Source: Cephalopachus bancanus
Lineage: Eukaryota > Chordata > Mammalia > Primates > Tarsiidae
Length of the DNA stretch: 64,000 nucleotides
NCBI GenBank assembly: GCA_027257055.1
Contig: JAPVLO010000620.1
Location: 620,001 to 684,000, forward strand
Reading direction: 5' to 3'
Shown: in pieces, positions 1 to 10,849 of the stretch
Layout of the letters: the number at the start of each line of letters is the position of its first letter
Position numbering within the stretch: position 1 is the first letter of the stretch
Program-made: the position numbers and the translations under genes
The notes under the pieces: model-generated
Seen by the model: only the letters and a program-made list of their open reading frames with translations
The model's database searches: none
What the model was told of the DNA's origin: nothing

Positions 1-150
1 ATAAAGTAGGTGTGCTAGAAAACAATAGGATTATAAGCACTTGGAGTATTTGATTTTAAATACTCCAAGTATTGATTTAAATATTGTATTGTAAAACTGA
101 TACATATTTTATCACTCTGCCTACTGATCTCTGTTAGCTTTTTAACTTGG

Positions 151-441
151 TTTTTTTTTTGAGTTGGAATCTTATTCTGTCACCCAGGCTGGAGTGCAGT
201 GGCACACTCACAGCTACCACAGCCTCAACCTGCTGGGATCAGGTGATCCTTCTGCCTCAGCCTTCCAAGTAACTGGAACTACAGATGCACACCACCACGC
301 CCAGCTAACTTTTTGCTTTATTATAGAGACAAGGTCTTGCCAAGTTGCCCAGGCTGGTCTCAAACCCATGGGCTCAGGCAATCCTTTTGCCTCCACCTCC
401 TGAATTGCTGGGATTACAGGCGTGAGCCACCGCACCCAGCT
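151..441 (-). mobile_element. Alu, full length
   Basis: T-run and GAGTTGGAATC at the left, ending CCACCGCACCCAGC. An older copy than the GCGGG-box subfamily. Confidence 0.93.
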
Positions 442-724
442 ATTTGTTTTTCTGAGTTGGGGTCTCACTCCGTCACAGGCAGGAGTGCAGTGGCATGATC
501 ACGGCTCACCACAGCCTCAACTTCCTGAGTCAGGCAACCCTTCCACCTCAGCCCCCTGAGTAGCTGGAACTACAGGTGTGTGCCACCATGCCTGAGTTAG
601 TTTTTTATTTCTTGTAGAGATGGGGTGTTGCCTAGGCTAGTCTTGAGCTCCTGGGCTCAAGCAATTCTTCTGCCTCAACTTCCCAAAGTGCTGGGATTAC
701 AGGTGTGAACCACTTCTCCCAGCC
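442..724 (-). mobile_element. Alu, full length
   Basis: Tandem same-orientation neighbour of the preceding Alu; ends GTGAACCACTTCTCCCAGCC. Confidence 0.9.
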
Positions 725-1512
725 AACTGTCTGTTGATTAGAAGACTGTGGTAGGGGGGAAGCATGCAGGTTGTGCCACAGAGAGATGGACTGCTTTCCT
801 TCGCCTTCACATAGACCTAAAGCAAGAACCATTAAGCGTACAGAAGCATTAGATTCCCTGTATGCTTATGACATCAGCAAGGTTTACTCAAGAGAGCATA
901 CTCATTAATTAGTGCTGTGAGATTTATTATAGAGTTTGGGACTTACACAGTTGTGGAAATTTCTGGGGAAGCAGGAGTTTATAGGCAGTTGGCAGTCAGT
1001 AGTTGGGAAACAGAGCAGGATATGGAGCTAGAATTCACTGGGCAGTGGGTATCTGTCACCACATTGGACTCAAACGACCTTCAGAGACTAATGACTGTGG
1101 CTTTACTTCTCCTGCCAAGTCATAAGCAGTTCCTGTTTCAGTCAACTTTGAGTTGGAACCATGCAGAGAAGGGGATTCTGTCTAGCACAGTTCCCAGATT
1201 AACCAAACTGATAAAGTATAAACCCCTGCAGTCTACCCTGTGACAACTTGACATATATCCACAGCCCTTATAACCTTATAACCACATTTAGCTTCCAAAT
1301 GCAGTAGTAAAATTATACTTCCACCAAACAAGATGTAAGTGTCCCTTATACAACCAAAGACATGCTAACTCTCTATCCAAAAAAGATACAAAGTCCACTC
1401 TTTCCATCTTGGGTGATGTTTGTTCTTTGCTTGCTGAGTCACACTCACCCTTTGAGACTCTGTAACTTAAATACTGAGATATAAGGTTAATCACTACGTA
1501 AACAGATTAGAT
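725..1512. other. Non-repeat intronic sequence
   Basis: No recognised repeat or exon. A 108-codon frame at 917-1243 has no recognisable family, lies in an intron and has no signal beyond length, so I treat it as chance. Confidence 0.6.
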
Positions 1513-1740
1513 TAGTAGTTGTCAACTGGAGGTGATTTTGCTCCCCAGGGGACATTTGACAATGTGTGGAGACATTTTTGGTTGTCACAACTGTGATGGG
1601 GGGCAGTGTTAGTGGCATTTAGTTGTGGAGGACTGGGATTCTGCTAAACATCATTCTCCAGTGTGGTGAACAGCACCCCAAAATAATGAATTGTCTAGCT
1701 CCAAATGTTAATAGTACTGAGGTTGAGAAACCCTGTGCTA
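1513..1740 (+). mobile_element. MER5A (hAT-Charlie nonautonomous DNA transposon)
   Basis: Nearly full-length match to the MER5A pattern: GTCAACTGGAGGTGATTTTG near the start, GGACATTTGACAATG, TTTTTGGTTGTCACAACTG and the end GGTTGAGAAACCCTGTGCT. Old and diverged. Confidence 0.9.
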
Positions 1741-1764
1741 GATAACAGGAATGGTGGAGATTAG

Positions 1765-2437
1765 TGTATTAATCTTGTCTGGATGCCATAACAAAATACC
1801 ACAGACTGGATGGCCTAAACAATTCATAGTTCTGGAGGCTAGAAGCCCAAGATCAAGGTGCTATTGGGCTTGGTTTCTGCTGAGGCCTTTCTTTTGGCTT
1901 GTAAATGACTGCCTTCTTACTGCATCCTCACATGACTCCTTGTATGTGTGTGCTTAGAGAGAGAGTGATCTTGGGTATCTCTTCCTCTTGTAAGGACACC
2001 AGCCCTAGTAGATTAGGCTCTACCCTTATGACCTAATTTAACCTTTTTTTTTTTTGAGTCATAGTGTCAGGCTGGAGTGCAGAGGCATGCTCACGGCCAC
2101 TGCAGCCTCGACTTGCTGGGCTCAGCTAATCCTTCCATCTCAGCCTTTCAAGTAGCTGGAACTATAGGCGTGTGCCACCATGCCTGGCTTTTTTTTTTTC
2201 TTATTGTAGAGATGAGATCTTGTCACATTCCCAGGCGGGTCTTGAACCCCTTGACTCAGGTGATCCTCTTGCCTCCACCTCCCAAAGTGCTGGGATTACA
2301 GGTGTGAGTCACTGGGCCCAACCTAGTTTCACCTTAATTACCTCCCTGAGGGTCCTGTCTCCAAATACAGTCACATTGGGTGTTAGGGCTTCAACATATG
2401 AATTGGGGTGGAAGACACCATTCAGTTTATACAAAAG
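1765..2437 (-). mobile_element. MLT1-type LTR (ERVL-MaLR), antisense, interrupted by an Alu
   Basis: Two blocks (1765-2042 and 2325-2437) read on the minus strand as an MLT1 LTR: AACATATGAATTGGGGTGGA near the 5' end and CATAACAAAATACCACAGAC near the 3' end. A solo LTR split by the Alu at 2043-2324. Confidence 0.85.
2043..2324 (-). mobile_element. Alu inserted in the MLT1 LTR
   Basis: T-run at 2043, Alu body, then ends in GTGAGTCACTGGGCCCAACC; LTR sequence resumes on both sides. Confidence 0.9.
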
Positions 2438-2525
2438 GAGATAAGGAAAGAACTGGGTAAAATATAGACATTTATTTATTTCAAAGTAAGGAAGAAATAC
2501 TCATAACTATAATATCCCTCGTTTC

Positions 2526-2823
2526 TTTTTTTTTTTTTTTTTTTTTGAGTTCGAGTCTCACTCTGTCACCCAGACTGGAGTGCAGTGACCGCTCTCGGCC
2601 ACCACAGCCTCAACCTGTTGGGCTCCGGCGATCCTTCCGCCTCAGCCTTCCGAGTAGCCAAAATTACAGGCATGTGTTCCCACGCCCGGCTGATTTTTTG
2701 ATTTATTGTAGAGATGAGGTCTTGCCAAGCTGCACAGGCGGGTCTCGAACCCGCGAACTCAGGCAATCCACTCACCTCAGCCTCCCAAAGCGCAGGATTA
2801 CAGGCTGAGCCACGAAGCCTGGC
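2526..2823 (-). mobile_element. Alu, GCGGG-type subfamily
   Basis: Long T tail, right-arm GACCGCTCTCGGCCACCACA, and the box B stretch GCGGGTCTCGAACCCGC (complement). Confidence 0.93.
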
Positions 2824-3360
2824 TATCCCTCATTTCTATAATTGGTTATGTGACCATAATTGATATTTATAATTTCCAACCTCTACTTTCCATTCCATAT
2901 TCTCTTTGCCTTTAGTGAGCATCTCAGCTGGTCATGGTTTCTAGTTTGGTGGGTAGCTCAAACTTTCATTCCTGAAGCGTGTGGCATTAGCAACCCTACC
3001 TGTTTGGGTGGTAGTCATTTCCAGTAACTTTTATAACAATGCACGGGTCTACTGAGGGGTGCCTAGGAGCTACGTATTCCAGACAGATTCTTTTGTATCA
3101 TCCCTAAGCCTTCTGTGGTAGCAGCTCTATTTCCTTGAGGGTCAGGATCAGCTCCTCAGTTCAGCACAGCAGTTTCCTTTTGATTCACTGGCATGGGAAC
3201 CCAGAGTAGCCAGGTGTGGCAGTGTCAACTTCAAGTCTAATGGAAACATTGCTTATTCTCCAATAGAAATATTTATCCTTTGGGAACTAAGAACTTGAGA
3301 TTATTAGAGCTCAAAGTTGTGGGGATAGAAAGCAAACATTTGACCCAGTTAGTCTGGAGG
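2824..3360. other. Non-repeat intronic sequence
   Basis: Nothing recognised between an Alu and the ATP5F1A retrocopy. Confidence 0.55.
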
Positions 3361-5484
3361 CTGTCATTGCGAGGAACTATCTGCAGAGAACCTGCAAAGA
3401 TGCTGTCCGTGTGCATCACTGTAACTGTGGCCTGTGCCCTCCCTCAGCAGACTGGACTGGTCTCCAGAAATGCTTTGGTTCATCTTTCATTGCCACAAGG
3501 AACTTCCCTGTCTCTAAACTTGTCTTCAGAAGACTGGCACTGCTGAAATGTCCATATTCTTGAAGAGCATATTCTTGGAGCTGGTACGTCTGTTGACTTG
3601 AAGAGACTGGGCGTGTCTTAACTATGGGTGATGGTATTGCCTGAGTAAGTGGGCTGAGGAATGTTCAAGCAGAAGAAATGGTAATTTTTCTTTCATATAT
3701 ATGTCTCTGAACATGGTACCTGATAATGGTGGTATTGTCATGTTTAGACATTATAAACAATTAAGGAAGGAGATATTTGAAGAGGACAGGAGCCATTGTG
3801 GACATTCCAGTTGGCAAGGAGCTGTTGGGTCATGTTGTAGATGTCTTTGGTAATGCCACTGACAGAAAGGGTTCAGTTGGTTCCCAGACCCATAGGGGAG
3901 TTACCTAAAAGCCCCTGGAATTACTCCTCAAATAGTACGGGAACCATTGCAGACTGGCATTAAGGCTCTGGTTAGCTTGGTTCCAGTTGGTTGTGGTCAG
4001 TATGAGCTGATTATTGATGACAGACAAACTGGGAAAACTTCAATTGCTATTGACACAATTGTTAACCAGAAATGTTTAAATGATGGATCTGATAAAAAAA
4101 AAAAAAAAGCTATACTGTACCTATGTTATCATTGGTCAAGAGAGAGCCACTGTTGCCCAGTTCTTAAAGAGACTTACAGATGCAAGTGCCATGAAGTACA
4201 CCATTGTGATTATCAGGTATGGTTTCCAATGCTTCCCCGTTTCAGTACTTGGCTCTTTATTCTGGCTGTTCCCTGGAAGAGTATTTTTGAGATAATGACA
4301 AATATGCTTTGATCATCTATCATGACTTATCCAAACAAGCTGTTGCTTACTGTCACATGTCTCTGTTGCTCTGCCAATCCCCTGGGCATGAGGCCTGTCT
4401 TGGTGACATGTTCTACCTACACTCCCATTTGCTGGAGAAAGCAGCCAAAGTGAGTGGTGCTGTTGGTGGTGATTCCTTGGCTGCTTTACCAGTCATAGAA
4501 ACAGACTGGTGATGTGTCTGCTTACATTCCAACAAATGTCATTTCTGTCACTGTCAGACATCTTGGAAACAGAATTGTTCTATAAAGGTATCTGCTTGGC
4601 TATCAACATTGGTTTTTCTGTGTCCCATGTTGGATATGCTGCCCAAACCAGGGATATGAAGCAGGTAGTATACACCCTGAAGCTGGTATTGGCTCATTAT
4701 CGTTGCGACTTTTGCCCAATTCAGTTCTGACCTCAATGCTGCCACTCAACAACCCTTGAGTTGTGGTGTATGTTTGATTGAGTTGTTGAAGCAAGGACAA
4801 TACTCTCATGGCCATTGAAGAAAACGTGGCTGTTACCTTTGTGGGTGTAAGGGGGTATCTTGATAAAACAGAGTCCAGCAAGATCACAGTGTTTAAGAAT
4901 GCTTTCTTAAGCCGGGCTCGGTGGCTCAGCCTGTAATCCCGCGCCTTTGGGAGGCTGAGGTGAGTGGACTGCCAGAGCCTGCAGGTTCGAGACCCGCCTG
5001 GGCAGTGAGACCTCATCTCTACAATAAATCAAAAAATCAACCGGGCGTGGTAGTGCATGCCTGTAAATCCGGCTACTTGGAAGGCTGAGGCAGAAGGATC
5101 GCTGGAGCCCAGCAGGTGGAGGCTGCGGTGGCCGGGAGCGGCCACTGCACTCCAGTCTGGGCGACAGAGTGAGACCCCAACTCAAAAAAAAAAAAGAATG
5201 CTTTCTTGTCTCATGTTGTCAGTCAACACCAAGTCTTACCAGGCATTATCAGGGCTGGTAGAAAGATCTCAGAAGAGACAGGTGCAAAACTGAAAGAGAT
5301 TATAACAAACTTCTTGGCTGCATTTAAGGTTTAAACTCCTAGGGATTCCCTTCAAATACAAATTTAGTTTTATCATTGTTTATTCTAGGGAATCAGGTTC
5401 ATTTCGAAAAGTATTTCTCTCGTATTCCAATCTCATTAAACATAAAAGGTCCATAGTTGTGTGGTTAAAAAAAAAAGAAAAGAA
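3361..5484 (+). pseudogene. ATP5F1A: Processed pseudogene of ATP synthase F1 subunit alpha
   Basis: Intronless copy of the mitochondrial ATP synthase alpha mRNA. A short 5' leader precedes an ATG at 3400; the coding remnant runs to a TAA near 5333-5335, followed by a 3' UTR and an A-rich tail ending near 5484. Recognisable segments include MLSV at the start, [20 protein letters not shown] with the P-loop [29 protein letters not shown] and PVIET. Frameshifts (for example after residue 26 and around an A-run at 4095), stop codons, small deletions and loss of key residues show it is dead. A young Alu at 4911-5193 splits the C-terminal part and is flanked by a 14-base duplication of pseudogene sequence. 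No introns, the A tail and the intronic location make it a retrocopy. Confidence 0.93.
4911..5193 (+). mobile_element. Young Alu inserted in the ATP5F1A pseudogene
   Basis: GCCGGGCTCGGTGGCTCAGC start, subfamily right arm, A tail. Flanked by a perfect 14-base duplication AAGAATGCTTTCTT at 4895-4908 and 5194-5207. Confidence 0.96.
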
Positions 5485-5820
5485 AATGTCACTTAGTGAA
5501 TCATTGGGGTAACGGTAAGGAGCTACTCCAATTTCCATTGCTTGAATTCCAGACCTGTGAATCTTGGCTATGGGATAAACAATTCCGTGTATTAGTTGCT
5601 GATTAGAGCACATGGAGCATCCTAGAGGACCTTGCCCCGCCCCTAAGGTTTTGCCAGCCAGTCAATGCTGTTACTGAATGTTCTGAAGCTCATTCCAGTT
5701 TCCATTACCAGTGGCTTCAGGATGACGGGGAATGATAAAATCAGTGAATTCCAAGAGCCTATTGGTATATTTCACTTGCTACAAAATAGGTTCACTGATC
5801 AGAAGTAAGACCATGATGGA

Positions 5821-6098
5821 GTCGGGTTTGTTTGCCCACACTTGCAATCCCAGCACTTTGGGAAGCCAAGGCAGGAGGGTTGCTTGAGACCAGGAATTCC
5901 AAGTCCAACCTGGGCACCAGAGAGATCTTGTCTCTACAAAAAAAAAGGAAATAAATTAGCTGGGCATGGTGGTATGCGTCTAGTTCCAGCTACTTGCAAG
6001 ACTGAGGCAGAAGCACTGCCTGAGCCCAGGTCGAGACTGAGGTGAGCCACAAGTGTGCCACTGAACTCCACCTGGGAGACAGAGTGAGACTCTGAGTC
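5821..6098 (+). mobile_element. Alu inserted in the ERVL remnant
   Basis: Diverged Alu with CAATCCCAGCACTTTGGGAA and an A-rich middle; followed by a short TA/CATA repeat at 6099-6127. Confidence 0.88.
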
Positions 6099-6424
6099 AG
6101 TATATATACACATACATACATATACACCATGATGATGAATAAGATATCCTGTAAGTTCACAGATGGTGGTTTCAGCAGAAATGTCGTGGGCAGGGACGAC
6201 AAATTTATGTCTAGGACAAGTATCTCTTCCAATAAGAACCAAGTGTACTGCCTTTTCTATGATGGAAGTGGTCGAGGACCATACCAGTGACTCTGTTGGT
6301 TTCTACTGTTGGCAGACTGAGCACTCAGCAGTGACTGTAGACAGATTAGCCTTGGTGATGTATGGGCTTCTGTGCCCATACATCACATCCATCCTTGTTA
6401 CTATCACTAATTTTGCCAGCTCTA

Positions 6425-6714
6425 TTTTTTTTTTTTTTTTGAGTTGGAGTCTCACTCTGTTGCCCAGGCTGGAGTGCAGTGGCCGCTCCCGGCCACCGCA
6501 GCCTCGACCTGCTGGGCTCCGGCGATCCTTCCGCCTCAGCCTTCCGAGTAGCCGGAATTATAGGCATACGCTACCATGCCCGGCTGATTTTTTGATTTAT
6601 TGTAGAGATGAGGTCTCGCTGCCCAGGCAGGTCTCGAACCCGCGGGCTCAGGCAATCCACTCCCCTCAGCCTCCCAAAGGCGCGGGATTACAGGCTGAGC
6701 CACCGAGCCCGGCT
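6425..6714 (-). mobile_element. Young Alu, first of a tandem pair
   Basis: Near-consensus member of the GCGGG subfamily. With the next copy it sits between copies of TTTTGCCAGCTCTA (left) and TTTTCCAGCTCTA (right). Confidence 0.95.
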
Positions 6715-7011
6715 ATTTTTTTTTTTTTTTTTTGAGTTGGAGTCTCACTCTGTCACCCAGACTGGAGTGCAGTGGCCGCTCCCGGCCACCGCAGCCTCGA
6801 CCCACTAGGCTCCGGCAATCCTTCCACCTCAGCCTTCCAAGTAGCTGGAACTACAGGCGTGCGCTACCATGCCCAGCTGATTTTTTGATTTATTGTAGAG
6901 ATATGTCTTGCCAAGTTGCCCAGGCGGGTCTTGAACCCGCGGGCTCAGGCAGTCCACTCACCTCAGCCTCCCAAAGGCGCAGGATTACAGCCTGAGCCAC
7001 TGAGCCCGGCT
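6715..7011 (-). mobile_element. Young Alu, second of a tandem pair
   Basis: Same subfamily and orientation, joined directly to the preceding copy through an 18-T run. The outer flanks form a single target-site duplication. Confidence 0.95.
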
Positions 7012-8395
7012 TTTCCAGCTCTATTGAACTATAATTGACTAAATTGTATAGTGTAATTTGATATATTCATACATTGTGAAATAATCAGAATCAGGTTATT
7101 TAATATCACATCTGTCATGTTACATAGTTACCATTTGTGTGTGTATGAGTGATGAGAACACTTACGATCTTCTTTCCTAGATTTCAAGTATATCATACAG
7201 TATTATCAACTGTAGCCACCCCGCTGCACATTAGATCCCCAGAACTCATCCATCTTATAACCGAAAGTTGTACCCTTTGACCAACATTATTTCATTCCTG
7301 CCTGCCCCCGCCCCAGTCCCTAGCAACCATCATTCTACTTTCTTTTTCTGTGAATTCAACTTTTTTAGAGTCCGCAAATAAATGAGATCATACAGCATTT
7401 GTCTGTTACTGTCTTATTTCACTTAGCATAATATCTTCTGTGTTCATCCATGTTGTCACAGATGTCAGGATTTCCTAGTTCTTTATGGCTAAATAATAAT
7501 ACATTGTGTATATATGTCACATTTTCATTATCCATTCATCAGTCAGTGGGCACTTAGGTTGTTTCCCTGTCTTGGCTGTTATGAATAATGCTGCAGTGAA
7601 CATGAGAATACAACTCTCTTTGAGAAACTCATTTTGTTTATTTTGGATATATTCCCAGAAGTGGGATTGCTGGATCATACAGCAGTTCTAGTTTTGATTT
7701 TTTGAGATACTTCCATACTGTTTTCCATGATGACTATACCAATTTATGTTCCCACCAGTAGTGCATCCTGTATCCTTGCTAATGCTTGTTATCATTTGTC
7801 TTTTTGATATTAGCCTTCCTAATGTGAGGTGATATCTTATTGTGGTTTTCATTTGCATTTGCCTAATGATTAGTGATGGTTGAGTGTCTTTTCACGTACC
7901 TGTTGGCTATTTGTATATCTTCCTTGCAAAAAATGTCTATTCAGCTCCTTTGCTCTTTTTTTAAATCAGCTCATTTGTTCTTTTGCTGTTGAATTGTACA
8001 AATTACTAATATATTTAGAATATTAACCTCTTTTCAGGTGTATGGTTTGCCAAAATTTTCTTTAATTCTATAGGTTGTTTCTTGACTCTTGATTGTTTCA
8101 TTTGCTGTACAGAAGCTTTTTAGTTTGATGTGTTTCTACTTCCTTGTTTTTGCTTTTGTTTCCTGTGCTTTTGGTGTCATATCCAAAAAAAATCATTGTC
8201 AAGATCAAAGCCAAGGAGCTTCTTCCCTCCGTTTTCTTCCAGTTTTACAGTTTCAGGTCTTACATTGATGTCTTTAATCCTTTTTAAGTTAATTTTTGTG
8301 AACGGTATAGGATAGAGGTCCAGTTTCATTCTTTTCATGTGTATACCCTGTTTTGCAAGCACTATTTATTAAAGGGATTTTTTTTCCTAACCATT
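7012..8395 (-). mobile_element. L1 (LINE-1, L1M class) 3' end, antisense
   Basis: Reads on the minus strand as an L1 3' UTR and the end of ORF2. Typical pieces are TTCATCCATGTTGTCACAG, AATGCTGCAGTGAACATGAG, TTCCCAGAAGTGGGATTGCT and TTTTGGTGTCATATCCAAAA. 5' truncated and full of stop codons. It interrupts the ERVL remnant. Confidence 0.85.
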
Positions 8396-9271
8396 TAGCT
8401 CATGGTGCCATCGGGGAAAGAGGCTAACCAATATCCACAGGGTAGGTCATTTTTGTCTACTGCTTATTAAAATCTTCCTCGGTCAAGATTTCTCTTCAGT
8501 GAGCATTCATTTGGATTCAGATATCTTTACCCTCTGAGCATGTTTGGAGTGGTCCATTCACGTATCTTTTTTCCAGAGACTCTTTTCCTGACCAACCAAA
8601 CCATTAGCTATTGTACATAAAGCAATGTAGAGCCACATTTCTGGCCATCTCTCCTTTTAGGTAAGATAAACAACCAGATATGGTGTTCAAAGATCTGCCC
8701 ACTGGGAAGATTTTCATTTGCTATAATCCTTCAGGGCCACTCATGAGTAGAGCTTTGGACTGTAGCTGTTCACTTTCATGTGGTGCCAGAATATTGTACA
8801 GAAACATTTGTAAACCAGACCAGTACTTTTTCTTCTTCTGTTGACCAGTCGTAGATAACTCCCTGTGGGGCCACAGGGGCAGGTTGAAAGGAGAAGCAGC
8901 TTAGCAGGAGTAAGGGTCACGGGAATTTGAGCTGCATGGCTTTGCAACTTAAGTGTGCCTGCAGGACGTGCACAACCTCGATCTTATATATTATACTTCC
9001 TCTTGATGACAGAGAACTGCTATACACACCCAATTTTGTGGCTTGGTGTGTCAGGCAACACCCAGCTAATAATGGGTAATTCACATGGTAACTTAGTGAC
9101 CTGTGGTTGAGTGTTCAGTCAAAGCCAGAAACACTTTCTCAAAAGTAGGATAGTTATCTGCAGAGGATTGTGTAACTTTCCTCCAAAATCCCAGAGTTCT
9201 GTGCTATGATTTGCCTTATAAGAGCCTGCCAAAGGCTCTGTAAAATATCACTCTCTGCCACAGACACTCTG

Positions 9272-9516
9272 ATTACTTTGAGGCTGAGATGAGAGGACTG
9301 CCTGAGCTCAGGATTTCAAGACCAGCCTTGGCAACATAGCAAGACCTCATCTCTACAAAAAATAAAAAAATTAGCTGGGTGGTGGCACCTGCCTTTAGTT
9401 CCTGTTACTTGGGAACTGAGGCAGAAGGATTGCCAGAGCCCCAAGGTCCAGGCTGTCTAATGCCACTGCACTCCAGCCTGGGTGACAGAGTGAGACCCTA
9501 ACTAAAAAAAAGAAAA
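9272..9516 (+). mobile_element. Alu, 5' truncated
   Basis: Starts within the left arm at CTTTGAGGCTGAGATGAGAG and ends in an A-rich tail. Confidence 0.88.
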
Positions 9517-9778
9517 AGATAATCTATTCCTGTGCCTGCCTTCACCTAAGGGACATTATTACTAAAGTATAACATTATGTGATAGAAGCTATACAGGAAC
9601 CTAAGACATACTAGTGAATATGTATTCTACTCAGAGTTACTAAAGTTGTTGATTCTTGTTTTGGCATTTTCAGTTTGTATAGTTTTAGGGGTTCACATTC
9701 AAATTTCTGGTGTCACTTATGTTGAAGTTTATGAGAGGCTAAAATAAAATAAAAGGAATTTTAAAAATAAGCTTTTGA
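9517..9778. other. Unassigned intronic sequence
   Basis: AT-rich, nothing recognised. Confidence 0.5.
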
Positions 9779-10064
9779 GCCGGGCTCGGTGGCTCAGCCT
9801 GTAATCCCGTGCCTTTGGGAGGCTGAGGTGAGTGGATTGCCTGAGCCCGTGGGTTCGAGACCCACCTGGGCAGCGAGACCTCATCTCTACAATAAATCAA
9901 AAAATCAGCCGGGCGTGGTAGCGCACGCCTGTAATTCCGGCTACTCGGAAGGCTGAGGCGAAAGGATCACCAGAGCCCAGCAGGTCAAGGCTGTGGTGGC
10001 CGGGAGCGGCCACTGCACTCCAGTCTGGGCGACAGTGAGACTCCAACTCAAAAAAAAAAAAAAA
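9779..10064 (+). mobile_element. Young Alu with a GTGGG/CCCAC box B stem
   Basis: Full-length subfamily member. AAGCTTTTG is duplicated before 9779 and after the A tail at about 10064. Box B at 9849-9865 reads GTGGGTTCGAGACCCAC. Confidence 0.95.
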
Positions 10065-10176
10065 GCTTTTGGGGAGTATTTGCTAATTAAAGATTTATAC
10101 ATTGGATATGGGGAGAAAGTCTGTTTCCCTTATAAAAAAGAAGTAGAGGTGTTTTGTTTTTGTTTTTAAAGAAATT

Positions 10177-10448
10177 TAGCCAAGCATGGTGATTCACACC
10201 TGTAATCCCAGCACTTGGGGAAGCAGAGGCAAGAGAATTGCCTGCGCCCAGAGGTTCGGGACCAGCCTGGGCAACTTGGTGAGACCTCATCTCTAAAATG
10301 AATGAATGAATGAAGGCATACCAACCAGCCATGTGGAAGACTAAGGCAGAAGGATCGCCGGAGTCCCTGCAGGTTGAGGCTGCAGTGGCTGTAAGGTGCC
10401 ACTGCGCTCCAGCCTGGGCAACAGAGTGAGACTCCAACTCAAAAAAAA
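10177..10448 (+). mobile_element. Alu with a GAAT repeat in the middle linker
   Basis: Older Alu. The middle A-rich region has expanded to AATGAATGAATGAATGAA at about 10297-10314. Confidence 0.9.
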
Positions 10449-10553
10449 TTATGTTTGAACAAAGGTATCATTTGATGTTTACCTAAATTTTAGTTTGAAT
10501 ATTAATGAACTTAGTTATTATTTTGTGTATAGCTTAAGAGACCTGTAACAGGT

Positions 10554-10849
10554 TGTTTTTTTTTTTTGTAAGTTGGAATCTCACTCTGTCGCCCACGTTG
10601 GAGTGCAGTGGCACACTCATTGCCACTGCAGCCTCAACCTTCTGGGCTCAGGTGATCCTTCTACCTCAGCCTTCCAAGTAACTGGAACTACAGGTGTGCA
10701 TCACACCCAGCTAATTTTTTTTTTTAATTGTAGAGATGAGGTCTCACCAAATTGCCCCAACTGGCCTCGAACTAGTGAGCTCAGGCAATCCTCTCACTTC
10801 AGCCTCCCAAAGTGCTGGGATTATAGGTGTGTGCCACTGTGCCTAGCCT
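10554..10849 (-). mobile_element. Alu upstream of L2HGDH exon 7
   Basis: Flanked by CCTGTAACAG on both sides (10541-10551 region and about 10848-10857). Confidence 0.92.

Larger units (their letters stand above)
5490..9285 (-). mobile_element. Old endogenous retrovirus remnant, ERVL-type internal (pol) region, antisense
   Basis: Non-Alu blocks at 5490-5820, 6128-6424 and 8396-9285 read on the minus strand like the pol region of the mammalian ERVL class, for example around CTATGATGGAAGTGG at 6257 and CTGCCCACTGGGAAGATTTT near 8695. The region is collinear but broken by Alus (5821-6098, 6425-7011), an L1 segment (7012-8395) and many small changes. No intact open frame and no LTR visible here. 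An ancient fossil with no coding capacity. Confidence 0.72.

Noticed and set aside
917..1243. 108-codon frame in L2HGDH intron 6
   Set aside because: No family, no splice support, and it does not match L2HGDH; length alone can arise by chance.
3947..4312. Possible functional ATPase alpha fragment with an intact P-loop
   Set aside because: It is part of the processed ATP5F1A pseudogene; frameshifts and stops occur on both sides and no promoter or introns are present.
6163..6735. 190-codon frame on the plus strand
   Set aside because: It runs from ERVL remnant into antisense Alu sequence; the [20 protein letters not shown] type of peptide is translated Alu.
9849..9865. Possible tRNA gene from the GTTCGAGAC box B motif
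   Set aside because: The motif is the internal Pol III box of Alu elements; no acceptor, D or anticodon arms are present.
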